Below, in pieces: positions 1-8,522 of a stretch of DNA of 64,000 bases. A program made the translations under genes and the position numbers. How positions within the stretch are numbered: position 1 is the stretch's first letter; every line of letters starts with the position of its first letter. Where the stretch lies: contig NZ_JAFMPN010000010.1 of NCBI RefSeq assembly GCF_017351175.1, positions 1 to 64,000 of the forward strand. The letters run 5' to 3'. Source of the stretch: Desulfovibrio sp. Huiquan2017 (GTDB lineage Bacteria > Desulfobacterota > Desulfovibrionia > Desulfovibrionales > Desulfovibrionaceae). The notes under the pieces were generated by a model. That model made no database searches, was not told where the DNA came from, and saw nothing but the letters and a program-made list of their open reading frames with translations.

Positions 1-302
1 GATGGTGAAGATTGGAAGAGGCTAAGAAAATTTACGCTTACTAAACGATAAAAAACATCTTTACCGCCTAAATCAAATAGACTGTTCCGGCAATGGGAAA
101 CAAAATGGTGAACGCTCTTACCGAGAAAAGTCAGATAAACTAAAGCCACAAGAATCGAAAACGGCTCGACGCCCTGATTCTTTGAAATACCGCACCTATA
201 GGCAATTGTACGCAGTTGCAAAGCCTTCATTACTCGGAATATCTCAAATTCTTTCCACAATGCCGCTTGTATTTCAGACTGCCATGATTTATTCTCAAGC
301 AT
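1..302 (-). CDS. IS4-type transposase, N-terminal part (cut by window edge)
   Basis: An open frame reads leftward from an ATG at 302 with no stop to the window edge (about 100 residues). The tail KDVFYRLVSVNFLSLF resembles the KDxVYRFLNSxxxNWRxFL segment near the N-terminus of many IS4-superfamily transposases, and the preceding LVALVYLTFLGKS fits the same family. A good Shine-Dalgarno (AAGGAG on the minus strand, 313-318) lies about 10 bases upstream of the ATG. The catalytic DDE region would lie outside the window, so intactness cannot be judged. Family-level assignment is from remembered sequence pattern; the exact IS is unknown. Confidence 0.6.
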   Translation of the reverse strand, partial: MLENKSWQSEIQAALWKEFEIFRVMKALQLRTIAYRCGISKNQGVEPFSILVALVYLTFLGKSVHHFVSHCRNSLFDLGGKDVFYRLVSVNFLSLFQSSP

Positions 303-370
303 AGAAAAAGTCTCCTTGATGTAATTGTTATTGGAAAATCAAGATACCATCTATGTGAGACTTTTTCTAT
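301..370 (-). promoter_or_regulatory. 14-bp inverted repeat covering the transposase RBS and start
   Basis: ATAGAAAAAGTCTC at 301-314 is perfectly repeated in inverse orientation at 357-370, with a 42-base spacer. In a leftward transcript starting outside the IS, the two arms would pair and bury part of the Shine-Dalgarno and the start codon. This is the layout used by IS10/IS50-type elements to block translation of read-through transcripts. The pairing is seen; the function is inferred. Confidence 0.55.
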
Positions 371-445
371 TGTTATCCTAGCTATAACAACAAGTTATCG
401 CACTATATCAAGATGCGAAACTTGAGTATGTAACGGTGAGCATCA

Positions 446-1669
446 GTGAAAATTAAGCATTTTACATTTATTACAGGATTCATATGGCTGTTTCTTGTTT
501 CCCTCTCTTTCTACTGGAACTACCAGCAGCTCAAGCAGGAGAGAGAGCTGACTGCGCTCTCCACAGCTAAAAGCTTTTTCAGCATGGTGGATATGATGCG
601 CGACTGGAACTCTGGACACGTAGTATATGTTGCAGTGAACGACACCACAAAGCCAAACCCCTACATTAAAGACAACCAAAGAGACATCACCGCCGGAGAC
701 ATGGAGCTGACAATGATGAATCCGGCATACATGACCAGAGAAATATCTGACATTTCATTTGCCAAAGAAGGAGTGAAATTCCACATAACCAGCCTGAACC
801 TCATAAGAAAAGCAAACGGAGCAACTGAGCTGGAAGCGGAAGCTCTCAGAGAATTCGAAAAAGGCGTCCCCGAAAAAGGGATGTTCATCACAGAAGGGAC
901 CGACAAAGGCAAATATTTTTATATGGCCCCGCTTGTAACAGCAAAGTCGTGCCTGAAATGTCACATAGAGCAGGGGTACAAAGTCGGAGAGATCAGGGGA
1001 GGGATAAGCATCACCATGCCGTTTTCTATGAAAATTCCCTCTACACTTCTCACAGGACATATACTCATCGGGCTGATAGGGCTTGCGGGGCTTGTCACCT
1101 CCGGCAGAAAAGTCGAATCCGCATACGAAAAACTGCGCAGACAGGCAATGTTCGACTCGCTGACAGGGATTCCCAACAGGCAGTATTTCAACACATGCTT
1201 CGAACAGGAGCTTAGAAGGTGCAAAAGAGAGAAAGAGGACATCTCGGTTATCATGTGCGACATAGACAGCTTTAAAACGTATAACGACAGCTACGGACAC
1301 ATAAAAGGGGATGAGTGCCTTAAAACCGTCGCCCGCTCCATAGAAAACTCACTCAGCAGACCTGCGGATTTCTGTGCGCGTTTCGGCGGGGAAGAGTTCG
1401 TCATTATCCTGCCGAACACATCTTCTACAGGCGCAGAACATATGGCTGAAAAGATCAGAAAAACAATAGAAGGGCTTAATCTGGAACATTCCGGTTCGGA
1501 ACACGGCGGGGTTGTCACAGCCAGCTTCGGGGTTACTACCGCCGAGGCAGGAAATTTTGATGTTGCACCGGAACATATCCTGAAAACAGCCGACACAGCA
1601 CTTTATAACGCAAAAAAATCAGGTCGAAACCGGGTCAGCTTCACCCGGCACACTCCCGAAAACGTCTGA
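446..1669 (+). CDS. Membrane heme-sensor diguanylate cyclase (DUF3365 + GGDEF)
   Basis: 407 residues. An N-terminal membrane helix (about 7-25), a periplasmic DUF3365/Tll0287-like domain ending in a c-type heme site CLKCH followed by QGYKVGEIRGGISI, a second membrane helix (about 200-220) and a cytoplasmic GGDEF domain (about 240-400). The active loop is GGEEF and an RxxD inhibitory site (RPAD) sits five residues before it, so the protein should make cyclic di-GMP and be product-inhibited. The heme-binding periplasmic part suggests redox or gas sensing. It begins with GTG at 446 after a weak GGTGAG. The gene is AT-richer than the core genes further right and sits among IS fragments, so it looks horizontally acquired (inference). 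Confidence 0.88.
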   Translation: MKIKHFTFITGFIWLFLVSLSFYWNYQQLKQERELTALSTAKSFFSMVDMMRDWNSGHVVYVAVNDTTKPNPYIKDNQRDITAGDMELTMMNPAYMTREISDISFAKEGVKFHITSLNLIRKANGATELEAEALREFEKGVPEKGMFITEGTDKGKYFYMAPLVTAKSCLKCHIEQGYKVGEIRGGISITMPFSMKIPSTLLTGHILIGLIGLAGLVTSGRKVESAYEKLRRQAMFDSLTGIPNRQYFNTCFEQELRRCKREKEDISVIMCDIDSFKTYNDSYGHIKGDECLKTVARSIENSLSRPADFCARFGGEEFVIILPNTSSTGAEHMAEKIRKTIEGLNLEHSGSEHGGVVTASFGVTTAEAGNFDVAPEHILKTADTALYNAKKSGRNRVSFTRHTPENV

Positions 1670-1910
1670 AGAGTAAATCTATTTTACAATAACAAACTCC
1701 CAAAACATATTTCAACCTAAATCGAGCGGATGGATCTCATTGAAGCCTTCCTCGTCAGAAATCGGGAGACGGTTGACTTCAAAGATTACACGAATGGGAA
1801 CAGTTTGATCGCTGAACGAAAAAATGCTGCTCGTTTCGGTTGTAAAACCGGATTTTTCAGGAAGTTGGACGCACCTCTCCCGTTGCTGGACATGGAGCGG
1901 GGCGTTCTGA
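1670..1910. other. No gene supported between the cyclase and the IS remnant
   Basis: A short open frame exists from 1730, but it has no ribosome binding site and no recognisable family. The stretch probably holds IS end sequence and decayed DNA. Confidence 0.4.
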
Positions 1911-2222
1911 TCAGGTCCAGACGAATTTTGGAGCGCTCAGGCAGCGCTCCCACAGTTCTTTGAAACGCAACGATTCCATGGCGATCGCCGTGACCTTGAG
2001 TACGGTTTTGCCAGCATGGGACACCACCTTGGCGGCAACGTCCACCAAGCGACGACGCAAGGTGGTTGGGAAGGACTTGACTGGCACCACCGGCTCACTC
2101 ACATCTTCCTTGAACGCTTCAAACAGGAAGAAGCCGAGGATCATGGTGTAATAGAAGGCGGCGTTGGGCACGAAGCGCTGGAACAAAAAAACAAGTGTAA
2201 TGACCACCCCTCTTAGGCCCAC
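1911..2222 (-). pseudogene. C-terminal fragment of an IS4/IS1380-type transposase
   Basis: The frame encodes FYYTMILGFFLFEAFKEDV, then PTTLRRRLVDVAAKVV and FKELWERC near the end. This is the characteristic tail of IS1380-like transposases (family pattern: FYYT.LGFFLFE.FKED, then PTT.RR...D.A.K). Only about 100 residues remain; the catalytic part is missing. Upstream on its own strand no continuation is visible. It is a decayed IS remnant, not a working gene. Confidence 0.6.
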
Positions 2223-2665
2223 TTGACGATAGAGACTTACTTGGTGTTCTTTCAGTGTATTTAATCTTTAACACGGCAAGGTTGTTTTTGGCGTGGCTTG
2301 GACGTTCGCTAAAACATGGATTTGTTTCCTGCTGGAAATGGTTCCGTGATTTTGATGGCGGGAAGTTCCCGCTTGTCTCCGGGGTGGCACCGGGGGCGAA
2401 CCAACTGCTGAAAATCGGAACACGACCGATCAAGGAACACTACCCGTTGGGAGATTGCAAGGCCCCTCCTGGGGCCTTTTCTTATGCGGCTCCATGTCAA
2501 GCCCTCCCATTTGCCCTGTCTTCGACTGTTCACAGGCCAGACTTTACCCTCACCATTGCGGCTAATAGAGTGTATTCCTTTTCTTATTCGTGCTCTGCGG
2601 CACCAAGTACCGATTCGGTACGGTAGTCGTTTTGGATCGCAATTTTTGTTCGTAGTCGATGCTAC
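2223..2665. other. IS scar region with one terminator, no supported gene
   Basis: A long rightward open frame (2255-2626) has no family resemblance and runs straight through the terminator hairpin at 2459-2482, so I do not call it. The rest looks like debris between two IS remnants. Confidence 0.4.
2459..2482 (+). terminator. Rho-independent terminator
   Basis: AAGGCCCC-TCCT-GGGGCCTT followed by TTC: a perfect 8-bp GC-rich stem with a 4-base loop and a short T run. No intact gene precedes it, so it is probably left over from a lost transcription unit. Confidence 0.6.
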
Positions 2666-3334
2666 CTAAAGCCCCCCGCGATCCGTTGAGGCCGTTGCCG
2701 GTGGCAAGCTGAGCTTCCACAGCAGTGCGGCCAGTTTTCGAGCCAACGCGGTAATCGCCTTTTGCGGCACGCCGTGTCGGCTCAAAATTCGGTTGTAAAA
2801 CTCCCGCGCCCACTCATCCCGTTGCTTCCAGCCCCAGGCCGCTTCCACGAGCAGACTTCGCAAGCGACGTTGTCCGACCGGACGGATAAACGATTTTCCC
2901 TTCCCCCCGCCGCTTTGCCGGACTACCGGGGCCAGGCCGAGGTATGCCGTCACCTCCTCGCTGCGGCGGAAGCGTTCGGGTCGGTAGATCTCGGCCGCAA
3001 AGGCCGTCGCCACCACCTCGCCGACGCCGGGAACGGACCTCATGGCCGCGATTCGTCGCGCCTCGTCTTGTTCCCTGGCGTGCAGGCGCAGCAGTGCGTC
3101 CACCTCGCGCTGAGCCGTTTTGAGATAATGCAACTCGCTGAGAAGACTGTTTTTTGTCGCGTTGGCGCAGTGGGGGAACTCGGTTTTCGTAATCGAGGCG
3201 ACTGCGGCCTGGCTCCAATGGTCGATGCCGGGCGGTTCCGGAATGCCGAAGCTCAGAAACAGAGCGCGAATTCGTTGTTTGGCCTTGCGAATCGAATCCG
3301 TGAGCTGATGACGCCTGCACAGACGATGAGGAAG
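2666..3334 (-). pseudogene. IS110-family transposase, N-terminus lost
   Basis: Reading leftward, the frame is open from 3334 and encodes RLCRRHQLTDSIRKAKQRIR, FPHCANATKNSLLSELHYLK, MRSVPGVGEV and YLGLAPVVRQSGG. These are the hallmarks of the C-terminal transposase_20 half of IS110/IS116/IS902 enzymes (helix-hairpin-helix GVGEV, then the catalytic serine region). The N-terminal DEDD (RuvC-like) half that carries the acidic residues is absent, and the frame runs into a TGA at 3335-3337 where unrelated sequence begins. The first usable start codon within it is a TTG at 3133. Confidence 0.75.
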
Positions 3335-3522
3335 TCATCGGTCATGAGGTCGAGTTCAAAGGCACTCACGTCACCGGGCTTCACGAAGGCAACAAGGTCA
3401 TAGCCCTTGCGCTCATTGTTGCCCTCGGTGACGGCCTCACGGGTGACCTTGTCGATGGTCGAGGGAACACGGTAACAGCATCTCTGACCGGGGGCAAAGG
3501 TCAGAACAGGAATATACAACTT
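3335..3522 (-). pseudogene. Coding-looking remnant abutting the IS110 scar
   Basis: On the minus strand this stretch encodes TIDKVTREAVTEGNNERKGY, then DLVAFVKPGDVSAFELDLMT, with third positions mostly G/C as in real genes. The reading frame then runs into IS110 sequence, so its C-terminus is lost. I do not recognise the family. It leaves almost no room for a dedicated promoter directly in front of the tetraheme cytochrome gene. Confidence 0.35.
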
Positions 3523-3531
3523 GGAGGAGGT

Positions 3532-4104
3532 ATGGATCGAAAAACGAAATCGATCTTGCTCATCGCTTTTGGAATCGTGATAGCATTCCCGATCTTTAGC
3601 ATGACTTACTACACCATGGTGAGGACATCGACGCCTGCTTTTTGTGGCTCATGCCATGAAATCAGTCCTGCCGTAATGGCATGGAAATCGTCAACGCATG
3701 TCAATAATGGTCAGGGTTTTGTGGCAGACTGCATGGACTGTCATTTACCTGCACCGCATGACACGTTTGACTTTTTTTACGCCAAAGCAGCTCACGGGCT
3801 CAAGGATGTCGTTGCCCACTTTACCGGTGGAGCGGAGACCTATGACCGTCAAGTCATGAAAGAGCACGTCTGGTCGACCATGAAAAACGACCAGTGCATG
3901 AAATGCCATCGCAACTTGCTGCACATGCCAGCAAAGCGGGGAGCAATGTTGGCGCATCGCAAAGTACTCTATGCCAACAATGGCGAGGAATATCGATGCA
4001 CCGACTGTCACAGGGAATTGGTTCACAATGACCGACAGTTCTATGAATACAAGCAGTACAACGCTCCGTATCGAGCCAATGGTCTGCGAACTCTAGGGAA
4101 ATAG
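3532..4104 (+). CDS. NapC/NrfH-family tetraheme cytochrome c (membrane quinol dehydrogenase)
   Basis: 190 residues. One N-terminal membrane anchor (about 7-30) followed by four c-type heme sites: CGSCH, CMDCH, CMKCH and CTDCH. This is the NrfH/NapC/CycX fold, which oxidises menaquinol at the membrane and passes electrons to a periplasmic partner. Length and spacing fit NrfH-like proteins. A strong GGAGGAGG precedes the ATG. The next gene, 11 bases downstream, is an octaheme HAO-like cytochrome rather than pentaheme NrfA, so the pair matches the CycX-HAO arrangement known from Campylobacterota better than NrfHA. The partner assignment is inference from adjacency. Confidence 0.85.
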   Translation: MDRKTKSILLIAFGIVIAFPIFSMTYYTMVRTSTPAFCGSCHEISPAVMAWKSSTHVNNGQGFVADCMDCHLPAPHDTFDFFYAKAAHGLKDVVAHFTGGAETYDRQVMKEHVWSTMKNDQCMKCHRNLLHMPAKRGAMLAHRKVLYANNGEEYRCTDCHRELVHNDRQFYEYKQYNAPYRANGLRTLGK

Positions 4105-4115
4105 GAGGGTTTGGA

Positions 4116-5495
4116 ATGAGAAGAAGCGTGATTATAACACTGGCTATCGCGATGACCGCCCTTTTCGCGACAGCGGCAGCAGCACAAAACTTCCCGAAGG
4201 TTCGGGAATTGCGTATGGATAGGGCCACTCCACCTCAGGGTGTTGCCTGTATCGAATGTCATAAACAGGAAACTCCGGGCATCTTTGCCGATTGGGCTAT
4301 GAGCCGACACGCCTCGGCAGGTATCACCTGCCTTGACTGCCACCAAGCACAGCCCGGCGATAAAGATATCGCAGTAGACCACGAAAAATATTACTCCAGA
4401 GGCGACATGCCCATGGGCGAGAAACAGTATTTCGTCCCCATTGCCTCTCCCGTCACCCCGAAAGATTGCTCCCGTTGCCATCCTGACGAGGCCAAGCAGT
4501 ATTCCAAGAGCAAGCACGCCAACACGATTGAAGTCATGTGGAAGATTGACCCGTGGCTGAATCAGGGCATGAATTCCGACAACGAACGGAAAACCGGTTG
4601 CTACTACTGTCACGGTACGGTGCTCAAGATGAAAGACGGTAAGCTGGACCCGGCCACCTGGCCCAATGTCGGCGTCGGCCGAGTGAATCTGGACGGCTCC
4701 CTCGGTAGCTGTACCAGTTGTCATACCCGTCACCGTTTCTCAGTGATGGAAGCACGCAAGCCCGAGACCTGCGGCCAGTGCCACCTGGGCCCGGATCATC
4801 CGCAAATAGAGATATTCAACGAATCCAAGCATGGCGACATCTATCAGGCCTTCAAGCACGAGTACAACTTCGATTCCGCTCCCGGAGCATGGACTCCCGG
4901 TGTGGACTATCGCGCTCCTACCTGTGCATCCTGTCATATGTCCGGTTCCGGCAAACAGCCGACCACCCATGATGTGACCGAACGTCTCTCTTGGGAACTC
5001 CAGGCTCCCCTGACTGTTCGCCCGCAGGACTTCAAGCCGTTCCCGTCCGGCACGGATTGGAAAGTCGAGCGCGACAAGATGAAGGACATCTGCAAGCAGT
5101 GCCACGGTACCGCCTGGATTGAAGATCATTACACCCAGACCGACAAGGCTGTGGAAGAGTATAACGAGAACTACTTCAAGCCCGCCAAGAAGATGCTTGA
5201 CGACCTGTACGCTAAGGGCTTGCTCGACAAGTCCAAGTTCTTCGACGAACACCTTGAAGTCGAATACTATGAACTGTGGCACCACGAAGGCCGTCGTGCA
5301 AGAATGGGATCTGCCATGATGGCCCCGGACTACGCATGGTGGCATGGGTTTTATGAGTGTAAGCACCGCTACAACAAGTTCATGGAAGAAGCGCGGCACC
5401 TCATTGAGACCAACACCAAGGCCTACAAGTACCCAGACTTCCCGAACACTGGTGGAGATACCACCAAGCCTGTGGAAGTTTTTGGCAAGCAGTAA
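4116..5495 (+). CDS. Octaheme cytochrome c of the hydroxylamine oxidoreductase (HAO) family
   Basis: 459 residues with a cleavable signal peptide (MRRSVIITLAIAMTALFATA, then AAAQ). Exactly eight CxxCH sites are visible: CIECH, CLDCH, CSRCH, CYYCH, CTSCH, CGQCH, CASCH and CKQCH. The fourth (CYYCH) occupies the position of the catalytic heme in HAO, and the C-terminal WHHEGRRARMG...APDYAWWHG block is typical of the family. Enzymes of this type in non-nitrifiers reduce nitrite or hydroxylamine to ammonium; oxidative HAO needs a tyrosine cross-link to the catalytic heme, and whether that tyrosine is present requires an alignment. Good AGGAGG before the ATG. Co-transcribed with the tetraheme cytochrome and closed by a strong terminator. 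Confidence 0.88.
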   Translation: MRRSVIITLAIAMTALFATAAAAQNFPKVRELRMDRATPPQGVACIECHKQETPGIFADWAMSRHASAGITCLDCHQAQPGDKDIAVDHEKYYSRGDMPMGEKQYFVPIASPVTPKDCSRCHPDEAKQYSKSKHANTIEVMWKIDPWLNQGMNSDNERKTGCYYCHGTVLKMKDGKLDPATWPNVGVGRVNLDGSLGSCTSCHTRHRFSVMEARKPETCGQCHLGPDHPQIEIFNESKHGDIYQAFKHEYNFDSAPGAWTPGVDYRAPTCASCHMSGSGKQPTTHDVTERLSWELQAPLTVRPQDFKPFPSGTDWKVERDKMKDICKQCHGTAWIEDHYTQTDKAVEEYNENYFKPAKKMLDDLYAKGLLDKSKFFDEHLEVEYYELWHHEGRRARMGSAMMAPDYAWWHGFYECKHRYNKFMEEARHLIETNTKAYKYPDFPNTGGDTTKPVEVFGKQ

Positions 5496-5520
5496 GCCAC
5501 CTAACTGTTACCAATATCAA

Positions 5521-5553
5521 GAGGGAGGGGGCTTAAGCCCCTCCCTCTTTTTT
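5521..5553 (+). terminator. Strong Rho-independent terminator after the HAO gene
   Basis: GAGGGAGGGG at 5521-5530 pairs with CCCCTCCCTC at 5538-5547, followed by a T7 run. It ends the two-gene cytochrome operon. Confidence 0.9.
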
Positions 5554-5701
5554 ATATTCAGCACTTGAACCGATGATTTATTCCTTTAACGCCACTAACC
5601 GATTCCTATTGATGAGGTCATGTTTAGTAGATACGATGAGAGTGTTTTTGCTTGAGTTTAGAGACGCTACACTCTCACATTTTCAAACAGCACGGAAACC
5701 T

Positions 5702-5905
5702 ATGCTTACCTATACCTTGATTGGCGTGTTGGCCTTTATAGCGGGCCTTGTTTTTGGAAGATATCTTTTGCCCTTTCCCCTATGGGATAGAGGGGGTTCC
5801 CTCGCCCGACGAAATCGCAAGCAACCAGCCAACTTGAATCGCTTCAATTTTGACAAACAAAAAAAATACGAAAAAGAAGGCCGAAAATTTCCATTTTCAT
5901 ATTAA
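5702..5905 (+). CDS. Small single-span membrane protein, hypothetical
   Basis: 67 residues from the ATG at 5702: one clear membrane helix (LTYTLIGVLAFIAGLVFGRY), then a basic, hydrophilic tail (LARRNRKQPANL...). A longer version could start at 5573 but has no better ribosome binding site. No family recognised. It lies alone between the cytochrome operon and hcp; I cannot tell whether it is expressed. Confidence 0.35.
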   Translation: MLTYTLIGVLAFIAGLVFGRYLLPFPLWDRGGSLARRNRKQPANLNRFNFDKQKKYEKEGRKFPFSY

Positions 5906-5998
5906 TGAACTGTCGCCTGCCAAAAGGGAAGCATTCGACATCCACTCAGCAACGATTGATTTTTTTATGGAAGACTAGCTGGCTACAAGTGTTATTAA

Positions 5999-6012
5999 TT
6001 GACCCAGGTCAA
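5999..6012. promoter_or_regulatory. TTGACC-N2-GGTCAA palindrome, candidate HcpR-type operator
   Basis: TTGACCCAGGTCAA is a perfect 6+6 inverted repeat with a 2-base centre, about 140 bases upstream of hcp. CRP/FNR-family HcpR regulators control hcp in Desulfovibrio and bind short palindromes; I recall, without being able to check, a TTGAC/GTCAA-type core for this group. No hcpR gene is in the window. Confidence 0.5.
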
Positions 6013-6149
6013 AGACAACTCCGACCAATGAAGCTAAGCTATGCCCCAACAGACTTAATAACTCAGTGTGATAACGATTAGGATAGTATCGTATCTTTCC
6101 TACTCTATTGAAATTTTCAAGCGATAACCCTTAACGCGAGGAGACATGT

Positions 6150-7811
6150 ATGTTCTGCTACCAATGTCAAGAAACGGCTAAAAACGCAGGTTGTACAATC
6201 AAAGGAATGTGCGGAAAGCCGGAGGAAACGGCCAATCTTCAAGATCTTCTGATTTTTGTCCTTAGAGGTATCGCCGTATATGGAGAAAAACTTAAGGAAT
6301 TGGGACACCCGGACCGGACAAATGACGATTTCGTACTCCAAGGATTATTTACAACCATCACCAACGCAAATTGGGATGATGTCCGTTTCGAAGGCATGAT
6401 TGAAGAAGCCCTGAATCGCCGTGACGCGCTCAAAGCGAAATTCATGGATGCTTACAAGGCAAAAAATGGCAAAGAATATACAGACTCTCTGCCCGAAGCT
6501 GCGACCTGGAGTGGCTCCGTCTCTTCCTTTGCGGCAAAGGCCCAGGCGGTCGGTATCCAGGCCACGGAAGACGAAGATGTGCGCTCCTTGCGAGAGTTCT
6601 TGATCATCGGCCTCAAGGGCGTGGCAGCTTATGCCGAACATGCCGCTGTACTTGGCTTCCGCAAGCCGGAAATCGATGACTTCATGCTTGAAGCACTGGC
6701 ATCTACGACCAAAGATCTGTCTGTGGATGAGATGGTCGGCTTGGTTATGAAGGCTGGAGAAACCGCAGTCACAACGATGGCTCTGCTAGATGAGGCCAAC
6801 ACCACCACATACGGAAATCCGGAAATCACCGAAGTCAACATCGGTGTGGGTAACAAACCCGGCATCCTTATCAGCGGCCATGACCTCAAGGACATGGAAG
6901 AGCTGCTCAAGCAGACTGCGGGAACGGGCATCGACGTCTATACGCACGGCGAGATGCTCCCTGCCAACTACTATCCGGCCTTCAAGAAGTATGACCACTT
7001 CGTAGGCAACTATGGTGGTTCATGGTGGCATCAGAACACGGAATTCGAGGACTTCAATGGCCCAATCCTTCTGACCACCAACTGTCTCGTGCCGCTCAAG
7101 AAAAGCAACACCTACCTCGACCGTCTCTATACAACGGGTGTCGTGGGATACGAAGGAGCCAAGCATATTGCCGAGCGCCCTCAAGGCGGAGCCAAGGACT
7201 TTTCGGGGATCATCGCTCAGGCAAAGCAATGTTCGCCTCCTACGGAACTTGAAAAGGGCACCATAGTCGGCGGCTTCGCACACCATCAGGTAACCGCGTT
7301 GGCCGACAAGGTAGTTGATGCCGTCAAGTCGGGCGCGATCAAGCGGTTCGTGGTCATGGCAGGTTGTGATGGACGCCAAAAGTCTCGCGAGTACTACACG
7401 GAAGTCGCAGAAAACCTTCCCAAAGACACGGTTATCCTGACCGCCGGATGTGCCAAGTTCCGCTATAACAAGCTGGACCTCGGTGACATCGGCGGCATCC
7501 CGCGCGTCCTGGATGCAGGTCAGTGCAATGACTCCTATTCCCTCGCTGTCATTGCACTCAAGCTCAAGGAGATATTTGAACTGGAAGACATCAATGATCT
7601 CCCGGTGTCCTACGACATCGCCTGGTACGAACAAAAGGCCGTTGCGGTACTTCTCGCTCTGCTCTTCCTGGGCGTCAAAGGCATCCGTCTTGGACCGACT
7701 CTGCCTGGATTTCTGTCTCCCAATGTCGCCAAGGTCGTCATAGAGAAATTTGACCTCAAGCCCATTGGGGCCGTTCAGGAAGACATCGCTGCCATGATGG
7801 CTGGCAAATAA
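6150..7811 (+). CDS. hcp: Hybrid cluster protein (hydroxylamine reductase / NO-detoxifying Hcp)
   Basis: 553 residues, the size of Desulfovibrio Hcp. The N-terminal cluster ligands are C3, C6, C15 and C21 (FCYQCQ...GCTIKGMC). Ligands of the hybrid Fe-S-O cluster appear in order: [21 protein letters not shown] (the persulfide cysteine region), [15 protein letters not shown], and the EQKAVAVL glutamate/lysine segment. Hcp reduces hydroxylamine in vitro and handles NO in vivo. The ATG follows CGAGGAG. It is monocistronic: a palindromic operator candidate lies upstream and a strong terminator follows. Confidence 0.97.
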   Translation: MFCYQCQETAKNAGCTIKGMCGKPEETANLQDLLIFVLRGIAVYGEKLKELGHPDRTNDDFVLQGLFTTITNANWDDVRFEGMIEEALNRRDALKAKFMDAYKAKNGKEYTDSLPEAATWSGSVSSFAAKAQAVGIQATEDEDVRSLREFLIIGLKGVAAYAEHAAVLGFRKPEIDDFMLEALASTTKDLSVDEMVGLVMKAGETAVTTMALLDEANTTTYGNPEITEVNIGVGNKPGILISGHDLKDMEELLKQTAGTGIDVYTHGEMLPANYYPAFKKYDHFVGNYGGSWWHQNTEFEDFNGPILLTTNCLVPLKKSNTYLDRLYTTGVVGYEGAKHIAERPQGGAKDFSGIIAQAKQCSPPTELEKGTIVGGFAHHQVTALADKVVDAVKSGAIKRFVVMAGCDGRQKSREYYTEVAENLPKDTVILTAGCAKFRYNKLDLGDIGGIPRVLDAGQCNDSYSLAVIALKLKEIFELEDINDLPVSYDIAWYEQKAVAVLLALLFLGVKGIRLGPTLPGFLSPNVAKVVIEKFDLKPIGAVQEDIAAMMAGK

Positions 7812-7822
7812 CATCAATAGCC

Positions 7823-7862
7823 CAGTGCCCGCCGGATTGCAGTTCGGCGGGCACTGCTTTTC
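7823..7862 (+). terminator. Rho-independent terminator after hcp
   Basis: CAGTGCCCGCCG (7823-7834) pairs perfectly with CGGCGGGCACTG (7845-7856), followed by CTTTT. Twelve base pairs, 10-base loop. Confidence 0.9.
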
Positions 7863-7925
7863 CCTGACTTTCAAGTTGGCATGCACGATTCACCAAAATC
7901 CGCATGCGTCGATAAAAGAGCGACA

Positions 7926-8519
7926 ATGAAAAAACAGTGTGATCCTTTAATGCTGACAGATGAAGACATCCTCGATGCCATGCAAGCCATGCAGGGCTAT
8001 GTGGACATTACACCGGGGACGTTCAAAGAAATTTATTCGATATCGTATGATTTGGCTTTGAAAAGAATCAGATCATTGGGAAAAGCGGAAGAGATCATGA
8101 CCGCGCCCGTTCATTGCCTGAACAAAGAAATGAGCCTCACAGAGGCGGCTTCTTTCATGGCCGAACACGGCATAAGTGGCGCTCCGGTTGTCGATGGCAA
8201 AGGGATCGTCTGCGGGGTCATTTCTGAGAAAGACTTTCTCCGCAAAATGGGACTACCAACAACCGCAGGCATCATGTCCGTCGTTGGAGAATGTCTGACA
8301 GTCAACAAGTGCTTGGTTTCCGGTCTGCGAGAACATTACGTCCATGAAATAATGAGCCAGCCTCCCATATCCGCACGGGAGGAAACAACGCTGGCTGAAA
8401 TCTCACAACTGTTCACGAACCATTCAATAAATCGAATCCCCATCTGCGATATGGATGGATATCCCCTCGGGATCGTCACAAGAAGCGACCTCGTTAGTTC
8501 ATTCTGTCAAACGGTGTAA
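7926..8519 (+). CDS. Tandem CBS-domain protein
   Basis: 197 residues from the ATG at 7926, preferred over the in-frame ATG at 7881 because AAGAG lies just upstream of it. After an N-terminal helical segment there are two CBS motifs: one around IMTAPVHCLNKEMSLTEAAS...GVISEKDFLRKMG and a second around HEIMSQPPISAREETTLAEI...GIVTRSDLV. CBS pairs bind adenosine nucleotides and act as regulatory modules. The adjacent gene encodes an HPP-family membrane protein; HPP and CBS domains occur fused in other bacteria, so this is likely its split regulatory subunit. Confidence 0.85.
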   Translation: MKKQCDPLMLTDEDILDAMQAMQGYVDITPGTFKEIYSISYDLALKRIRSLGKAEEIMTAPVHCLNKEMSLTEAASFMAEHGISGAPVVDGKGIVCGVISEKDFLRKMGLPTTAGIMSVVGECLTVNKCLVSGLREHYVHEIMSQPPISAREETTLAEISQLFTNHSINRIPICDMDGYPLGIVTRSDLVSSFCQTV

Positions 8520-8522
8520 TAG

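Noticed and set aside
2255-2626. 123-codon ORF on the plus strand
   Set aside because: Runs through a terminator hairpin, has no ribosome site and no family resemblance.
4116-5495. Naming the octaheme cytochrome NrfA
   Set aside because: NrfA has five hemes with a CxxCK site in most lineages; eight CxxCH sites and the HAO-type C-terminal block are seen here.
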